Shown in pieces: positions 5,892-10,271 of a stretch of DNA of 10,271 bases (position 1 is the first letter of the stretch; each line of letters begins with the position of its first letter). The position numbers and the translations under genes are program-made. The notes beneath the pieces were generated by a model, which was not told the DNA's origin, did not search any database, and saw nothing but the letters and a program-made list of their open reading frames with translations. The stretch is from Candidatus Methylomirabilota bacterium. Lineage in GTDB: Bacteria > Methylomirabilota > Methylomirabilia > Methylomirabilales > Methylomirabilaceae. The DNA is taken from assembly GCA_003105305.1 (NCBI GenBank), contig PQAQ01000046.1, positions 1-10,271 of the forward strand, written 5' to 3'.

Positions 5892-8800
5892 ATGAATACA
5901 CAGTTCCCACCCGATATAGCGACGCTGACCGCTGCCGGCTGCTGTGATCCCGACCAAGCCCGACAGAATCTGCAGCGCCTCGCCGGCTCCTCACATCTGC
6001 CGGCACTTCAATCTATCGTCCCACTGCTGCTGGATCGTCTGGTTAATCTTGCCGATCCCGACATGGCGCTCAACAATCTGGAACGATACGCCGAAGCGGT
6101 CATTGACCGGGGATTTCTCTTTTCCCTTTTCCGAGATCGTCCGAAGTCGCTGGACCTGCTGCTTACGCTCTTTGGCAGTTCACAGCATCTTTCCGATATC
6201 CTGATCCGCTACCCGCAGGATCTGCACTGGCTGCTGGAGCCCGGCGTGCTCAGGCGGGCGAGGTCCAAAGAGGAACTAGCCAGCGAGTTGGACGAGTTGT
6301 TCTCACGGGCAACCAATCAACAACGGGTGTGGACGGCGCTGCGTCGATTCAAGATGCGGGAGACTCTGCGGATCGGACTGCAAGATCTCCTTGGCAACCT
6401 GAACCTGTCCGGTGTGACGCAGCAACTGTCGCTGATGGCCGATGTGGCGCTTCAGCGGGCTTATGAGGTCTGCCGCGCCGAACTTGTCCGGCGGTACGGC
6501 GAGCCGCAGTGCGCCGGGTTATCAGGCGACAAGGTATGTGAATTCGCGATTATTGGGATGGGGAAGCTCGGCGGTGAAGAGCTAAACTTCAGTTCGGACA
6601 TAGATCTGCTGTTCGTCTATGAAGCGGACGGGGAGACGACAGGGGTCGTCGGTCCGTCGGGCATACTGATCGGCAGAGTAAGCAATCACGAGTTCTTCGC
6701 GCGTCTTGGAGAGGACGTCATTAAAGCCATCAGCGAACTCACGGCGGAAGGGCGCGTCTTCAGGGTTGACATGCGGCTTCGACCGGAAGGCCGGGTTGGT
6801 CCGTTGGTCTATTCGCTCAGAGGATACGAGCTTTATTATGAATCGTGGGGGCAGACGTGGGAGCGCATGGCCCTAATCAAGGCGAGACCGGTAGCCGGCG
6901 ATGTTGCGCTGGGAGACGCGTTTCTCAAACTGGTCGCGCCATTCATCTATCGCCGGTCGCTTGATTACAGCGCCATCAGTGAGATTCGCGCGATGAAGAA
7001 TCGGATCGATGCGAAGGTCGGGCGAGATCAGGAAACCTTTCGTCATGTCAAACTGGGGTACGGAGGGATTCGCGAGGTCGAATTTATCGCGCAGACATTC
7101 CAGCTCCTGTATGGGGCCGGCGACCCGTGGATCCGCGAGCCGAATACGCTCCGCGCGTTGCAACGACTGGCCGACCGCGAACATATTACCGCCGATGAAC
7201 ATACGACACTGGCCGTAGCCTATGCCTTTCTCCGTACGGTCGAGCATCGCCTCCAGATTCTCCACCACCTACAGACCCATACCTTGCCGACCGACGAGGT
7301 GGCGCTCATAAAGCTGGCTCGGCGACTCGGTTACTCCGCCGACCGGTTCCCGGATCCGGCCGCAGCCTTTCAGCAGGATTATCAGCGGCATATTCAGGGC
7401 GTGAGGCAGGCGTACGACTCCCTGTTGAGGGAGCCGACTCCGGACGAGGAAGCGATACCGTCGCACCCGCTCGCCGACTTTCTTGTAGGGCGGGCAGATG
7501 AACAGGCTATACGGGAGCAGTGTGCGGCGGCTGGAGTGATGAATCTCGACGGCGCCGTCCGTGCGTTGCTGGTATTGCGGGACGGCCCTCCATTCAGGCA
7601 TACCACGGCTGCAGCGCGACGGACCCTCGCCTTCCTGGCTCCTGCGTTGATGGAAGGCTTGAGGCAGGCGCCGGATCCGGACCTGGCCATCCTTCAGTGT
7701 GAACGATTTATTGAGGGGGTCGAATCCAACGCCGGTCTGTACGACCTCTTTAAGCAGACGCCGGTCGCGCTGGTCCATCTGATGCGACTCTTTGGCTCAA
7801 GCGAGTTTCTCTCGCAGAGTCTGATCCGGCATCCCGCGCTTATCGATCTGCTGCTTCTGCCGGGTCAGGTTGATCGTGATCGTTCCGACAGGTTGGTCGA
7901 GGCATGCTTGAGTGCGGTGACCGCTGCTGCGCCGGGAAGCGCCCGATTGGATGCGTTGCGGCGCGTCAAACAGGCTGAGGAGTTTCGGGTCGGAGTCCTG
8001 GATCTGCTGGGAAAGGCCGACCTGGCCGATGTGAGCCACGCCTTGACGCGGCTGGCAGAGGCCTGTGTGCATGCGGCGTACTGGCTTGGTCGGGAGGATC
8101 TGCAATTGCAATATGGTCTCCCGTCCTCTGGGGGATTCATTGTATTGGGTCTGGGGAAATGCGGAGCTGAGGAGATGGGGTACGGGTCCGATCTTGATCT
8201 GGTCTTTGCGTATGCTCGAGATGGAATGACGGTCGGCGGGTTCAAGAGCCTGAGTCATGCCGACTATTATGATCGCCTGGCAGATCGGATCGGCAAGATT
8301 CTTACCGCCATCACGAAGGAAGGTACGGCCTATCGCGTTGATATCCGACTACGGCCTGGAGGGTCGATGGGCAGGATGGCGCAGTCCTTCGCGGCGTTTG
8401 AGACGTACTTTGCCGGGACGGCAGAGTTGTGGGAGCGCCAGGCGTACCTGAGGGCGCGACCCATCGCGGGCGATCTTGACGTCGCGGCGTCGTTTATGGC
8501 GTCATTAGGCGAGCTCATCTACCGACCAACTCCAGCGGGAACCCTGGCGGCATATATCACGGCGATGCGGCGGCGCATGGAGTCGGAGTTAACCAGGGAG
8601 AAGACCGGCGAGCGCCATATCAAGTTGGGGATCGGTGGAATTGTCGACATTGAGTTCATCGCGCAGTTTCTGCAACTTGCCGGCGGATCGACGCACCCCG
8701 CCCTACGGGTGAATAACACGCTGGCTGCACTGGAGGCTGCGCGTCAGGCGGGCGTGCTGGCCGATCCGGATGTCGCCGGGCTTTGCGATGCCTATCGATT

Positions 8801-9032
8801 CCTGCGAACGGTGCAGAATCGCCTTCGGGTGGTGGCCGATCGCGAGACCTCTGCGTTACCGCAGGATCCCGGACGGCTTGATCGCCTGGCGCGACGTCTA
8901 GGGTACCGCACGGGTGATGGGAGAACCCCCGGTGAACGGTTGCTGGGCGACTACCAACGCCATACAGAACGGGTGCGAGGGATTTACGAGGCGACCTTTC
9001 ACCGTTATAATGACAGTCCATCCGGGAACTAA
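5892..9032 (+). CDS. glnE: Bifunctional glutamine synthetase adenylyltransferase/adenylyl-removing enzyme
   Basis: GlnE adds AMP to glutamine synthetase (inactivating it) in response to PII and glutamine, and phosphorolytically removes it in response to PII-UMP. The 1046-residue protein is somewhat longer than E. coli GlnE (946). It has two tandem nucleotidyltransferase plus helical modules. The adenylyl-removing half has GMGKLGGEELNFSSDIDLL (222-240) with Asp236/Asp238, RVDMRLRPEG (291-300) and FLRTVEHRLQ (446-455). The adenylylating half has GLGKCGAEEMGYGSDLDLV (753-771) with Asp767/Asp769, YRVDIRLRPGG and FLRTVQNRLR (970-979). Both DxD centres are intact, so both activities are expected. 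The usual KLGGREM in the second half reads KCGAEEM here. GAGG (5880-5883) precedes ATG 5892 by eight bases. The target GlnA and the signal GlnB are encoded just upstream, though separated by the lipoprotein gene and hairpin. Confidence 0.97.
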   Translation: MNTQFPPDIATLTAAGCCDPDQARQNLQRLAGSSHLPALQSIVPLLLDRLVNLADPDMALNNLERYAEAVIDRGFLFSLFRDRPKSLDLLLTLFGSSQHLSDILIRYPQDLHWLLEPGVLRRARSKEELASELDELFSRATNQQRVWTALRRFKMRETLRIGLQDLLGNLNLSGVTQQLSLMADVALQRAYEVCRAELVRRYGEPQCAGLSGDKVCEFAIIGMGKLGGEELNFSSDIDLLFVYEADGETTGVVGPSGILIGRVSNHEFFARLGEDVIKAISELTAEGRVFRVDMRLRPEGRVGPLVYSLRGYELYYESWGQTWERMALIKARPVAGDVALGDAFLKLVAPFIYRRSLDYSAISEIRAMKNRIDAKVGRDQETFRHVKLGYGGIREVEFIAQTFQLLYGAGDPWIREPNTLRALQRLADREHITADEHTTLAVAYAFLRTVEHRLQILHHLQTHTLPTDEVALIKLARRLGYSADRFPDPAAAFQQDYQRHIQGVRQAYDSLLREPTPDEEAIPSHPLADFLVGRADEQAIREQCAAAGVMNLDGAVRALLVLRDGPPFRHTTAAARRTLAFLAPALMEGLRQAPDPDLAILQCERFIEGVESNAGLYDLFKQTPVALVHLMRLFGSSEFLSQSLIRHPALIDLLLLPGQVDRDRSDRLVEACLSAVTAAAPGSARLDALRRVKQAEEFRVGVLDLLGKADLADVSHALTRLAEACVHAAYWLGREDLQLQYGLPSSGGFIVLGLGKCGAEEMGYGSDLDLVFAYARDGMTVGGFKSLSHADYYDRLADRIGKILTAITKEGTAYRVDIRLRPGGSMGRMAQSFAAFETYFAGTAELWERQAYLRARPIAGDLDVAASFMASLGELIYRPTPAGTLAAYITAMRRRMESELTREKTGERHIKLGIGGIVDIEFIAQFLQLAGGSTHPALRVNNTLAALEAARQAGVLADPDVAGLCDAYRFLRTVQNRLRVVADRETSALPQDPGRLDRLARRLGYRTGDGRTPGERLLGDYQRHTERVRGIYEATFHRYNDSPSGN

Positions 9033-9072
9033 CACGGGGAACTCGCATCGATCAACCGCAGAGGGAGGGATA

Positions 9073-9978
9073 ATGAAGGTATTTGTGACTGGCGCAAACG
9101 GCTATATCGGCCTGAACGTGGCCTCGGCCTTTCGCCGCGCGGGCCATGAGGTGTGGGGGCTGGTTCGAAGCGAGAAGAAGGCGCACGCCATTGCGATGCA
9201 CGAAATCCGGCCGGTTGTGGGAAGTATGCAGCATCCGGAGAGTTATCAGACCATTGCCGAGCAATGCGCGGTACTCATTCATGCCGCCGTCGATTATCAG
9301 GCCGATACCTTTTCGCTGGACCGGCGTACGATGGAGGTCTTGCTGGCGATCGGCGCACACGGGTTGCAGCCGAAAACTGTCGTCTACACAAGCGGAGCGT
9401 GGGTCTATGGCGATACCCTTGGGAAGACTGTGGACGAGGGCGCACCTCTCAAGCCTTCGCCGTTGATTGCGGACCGTCCTGATATCGAGCAGATGGTGCT
9501 GAAGGCGTTGGGGGTTCGCTCGGTCGTGGTGCGGCCCGGCTGTGCCTATGGTCGACAGGGCGGGCTGACCGGGATGTGGTTCGATGGACCGGATAAAGGC
9601 AGGCCGCTGCAGGTCATCGGCGACGGCAGCAATCACTGGGCGATGGTGCATGTCGACGATCTGGGCGATGGGTATCTGCGGGCGGTCGAGAGGGGGCTTA
9701 GCGGTGAGGTCTTCAACCTCACCGATCAATCACGCTCGACCGTGCGTGAAATGGCCGACGCCGTCGCGCGGGTCACCGGATATACCGGGCAGACGCAATT
9801 TGTTTCGACAGGCGAAGCCTCGTACGTCCTGGACGGTTTTGCCGAATGTCTGACCTTGGATCAATGCGTTGATTCCGGTAAGGCCGCACGCCTGCTAGGA
9901 TGGCAGCCGAAACATCACGGCTTCATTGGCGAGGTGGACACCTATTTCCAGTCGTGGAAAGCCGCCCAGTACGCCTGA
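9073..9978 (+). CDS. Atypical SDR-family NAD-dependent epimerase/dehydratase-like protein
   Basis: This 301-residue protein has an N-terminal Rossmann fold: VFVTGANGYIG (3-13) is the NAD(P)-binding glycine motif, LIHAAVDY (68-75) the following strand, and VVYTSGAWVYGD (103-114) carries the SDR Ser/Thr region. VRPGCAYG (153-160) and the C-terminal EVFNLTD (212-218) are typical of extended SDRs. The catalytic YxxxK is absent: the equivalent segment reads LIADRPDIEQ (131-140), with Leu at the Tyr position and Arg135 at the Lys position. A subfamily with xxRPxxEQ at this site is one I believe exists, so this is more likely a lineage trait than a mutation. Substrate unknown. The frame is open upstream into glnE, but GGGAGGG (9063-9069... 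four bases or so before ATG) and the GxxGxxG position favour ATG 9073. It starts 40 bases after glnE with no terminator between, so co-transcription is likely. Confidence 0.85.
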   Translation: MKVFVTGANGYIGLNVASAFRRAGHEVWGLVRSEKKAHAIAMHEIRPVVGSMQHPESYQTIAEQCAVLIHAAVDYQADTFSLDRRTMEVLLAIGAHGLQPKTVVYTSGAWVYGDTLGKTVDEGAPLKPSPLIADRPDIEQMVLKALGVRSVVVRPGCAYGRQGGLTGMWFDGPDKGRPLQVIGDGSNHWAMVHVDDLGDGYLRAVERGLSGEVFNLTDQSRSTVREMADAVARVTGYTGQTQFVSTGEASYVLDGFAECLTLDQCVDSGKAARLLGWQPKHHGFIGEVDTYFQSWKAAQYA

Positions 9979-10026
9979 TTTCGACGTCGTCTGGCGCGAT
10001 CTACTTTCACGCCGCGAGAATGGCTG

Positions 10027-10055
10027 TTGCAAACTGTGCCGACGTGCGGTACGTT
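10027..10055 (+). promoter_or_regulatory. Candidate rnpB promoter
   Basis: TTGCAA (10027-10032) and TACGTT (10050-10055) are 17 bases apart. A start about 7-10 bases downstream falls at 10062-10066, coinciding with the predicted 5' end of RNase P RNA, as is the case for rnpB in E. coli, where transcription begins at the mature 5' end. The hexamers match consensus only moderately (4/6 and 3/6), so the position is the main support. Confidence 0.5.
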
Positions 10056-10065
10056 GGGAGTAGCC

Positions 10066-10271
10066 GAAGTCGGTCGGATGACTGCCGGTTCGCCCTTGGC
10101 GGACGGGAGGAAAGTCCGGACTCCGCAGGGCAGGGTGCTGGGTAACACCCAGGAAGGGTAACCTTACGGACAGTGCCACAGAAAAGATACCGCCCACGCG
10201 GCATCACTGGCTGTTGAGTTACGCGCGAGCGTAGCTGGCCGGCCCTGTGGGTAAGGGTGAAAAGGTGCGGT
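10066..10271 (+). ncRNA. rnpB: RNase P RNA (bacterial class A), 3'-truncated by the window edge
   Basis: This is the catalytic RNA of ribonuclease P, which removes 5' leaders from tRNA precursors. The 5' strand GAAGTCGGTCGGATGACTGCC parallels the P1-P2 start of E. coli M1 RNA in layout. The conserved core GAGGAAAGTCCGGACTCC (10107-10124) contains the 5' strand of P4. CAGGGCAGGGTGCTGGGTAAC with its hairpin partner CACCCAGG follows (P5-P7 region), then CAGTGCCACAGAAAAGATACCGCC (10171-10194), with the hallmark ACAGAAA. An 8-bp stem AGTTACGC/GCGTAGCT (10217-10224, 10229-10236) with a GCGA tetraloop is the expected P9 position. The window stops at GGGTGAAAAGGTGCGGT, the P10-P12 entry. About 206 bases, roughly half the RNA, are present. 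The 5' end is set by homology and promoter spacing and may be off by a few bases. Confidence 0.96.

Noticed and set aside
8914..9072. Longer SDR protein starting inside glnE
   Set aside because: The extra 53 residues overlap the conserved end of GlnE and precede the Rossmann motif, which should be at the very N-terminus; a strong ribosome site precedes ATG 9073.
9052..9729. 225-codon open frame on the - strand
   Set aside because: It is antisense to the SDR gene with its clear Rossmann motif, and the translation shows no family signature.
9895..10207. Several small open frames on both strands over the SDR end and rnpB
   Set aside because: They cross a well-supported structural RNA and a conserved gene end and have no ribosome site or recognisable product.

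Overview
This is a bacterial chromosomal segment of moderately high GC with tightly packed genes, all on the + strand. It carries the 3' end of a 5-oxoprolinase operon, a galT-like gene, the core of the glutamine synthetase control circuit (glnB, glnA, glnE), two small lipoprotein genes, an atypical SDR-family gene and the 5' half of the RNase P RNA gene. I see no mobile element, CRISPR array, tRNA or phage gene. The host is a Gram-negative-type bacterium: it has lipobox proteins, a GSI-beta glutamine synthetase with an adenylylation tyrosine, a bifunctional GlnE, a sigma-54 promoter and a class A RNase P RNA. The gene set and protein flavour suggest a deep-branching lineage such as NC10 (Methylomirabilota) or a relative, but that is a low-confidence impression and not a database result.

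Layout. Bases 1-396 are the end of pxpB, followed by overlapping pxpC (368-1471) and, again overlapping, a small lipoprotein gene (1455-1913). A short spacer with a possible sigma-70 promoter leads to galT (2055-3053). The 267-base spacer 3054-3320 holds a good -24/-12 sigma-54 promoter. It drives glnB (3321-3659) and glnA (3745-5160), closed by a strong hairpin terminator (5184-5223). A glycine-zipper lipoprotein gene follows (5368-5793), then a second strong hairpin (5825-5857), then the long glnE gene (5892-9032) and the SDR gene (9073-9978). The window ends inside rnpB (from about 10066), just downstream of a plausible promoter whose predicted start matches the RNA's 5' end.

How the genes work together. 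GlnA makes glutamine from glutamate and ammonia. GlnE attaches AMP to Tyr399 of GlnA and removes it. GlnB, uridylylated on Tyr51 by GlnD (not in this window), tells GlnE which direction to work in. The sigma-54 promoter links glnBA transcription to nitrogen limitation through an NtrC-type activator that is also not in the window. PxpABC turns 5-oxoproline, a spontaneous breakdown product of glutamine and glutamate, back into glutamate, so its proximity fits a glutamate/glutamine neighbourhood, although co-regulation is not shown. The region looks like ordinary core metabolism. The points most worth a second look are the PxpC C-terminal extension, the substrate of the GalT-like enzyme, the SDR lacking the YxxxK site, and the regulatory DNA around glnBA and rnpB.
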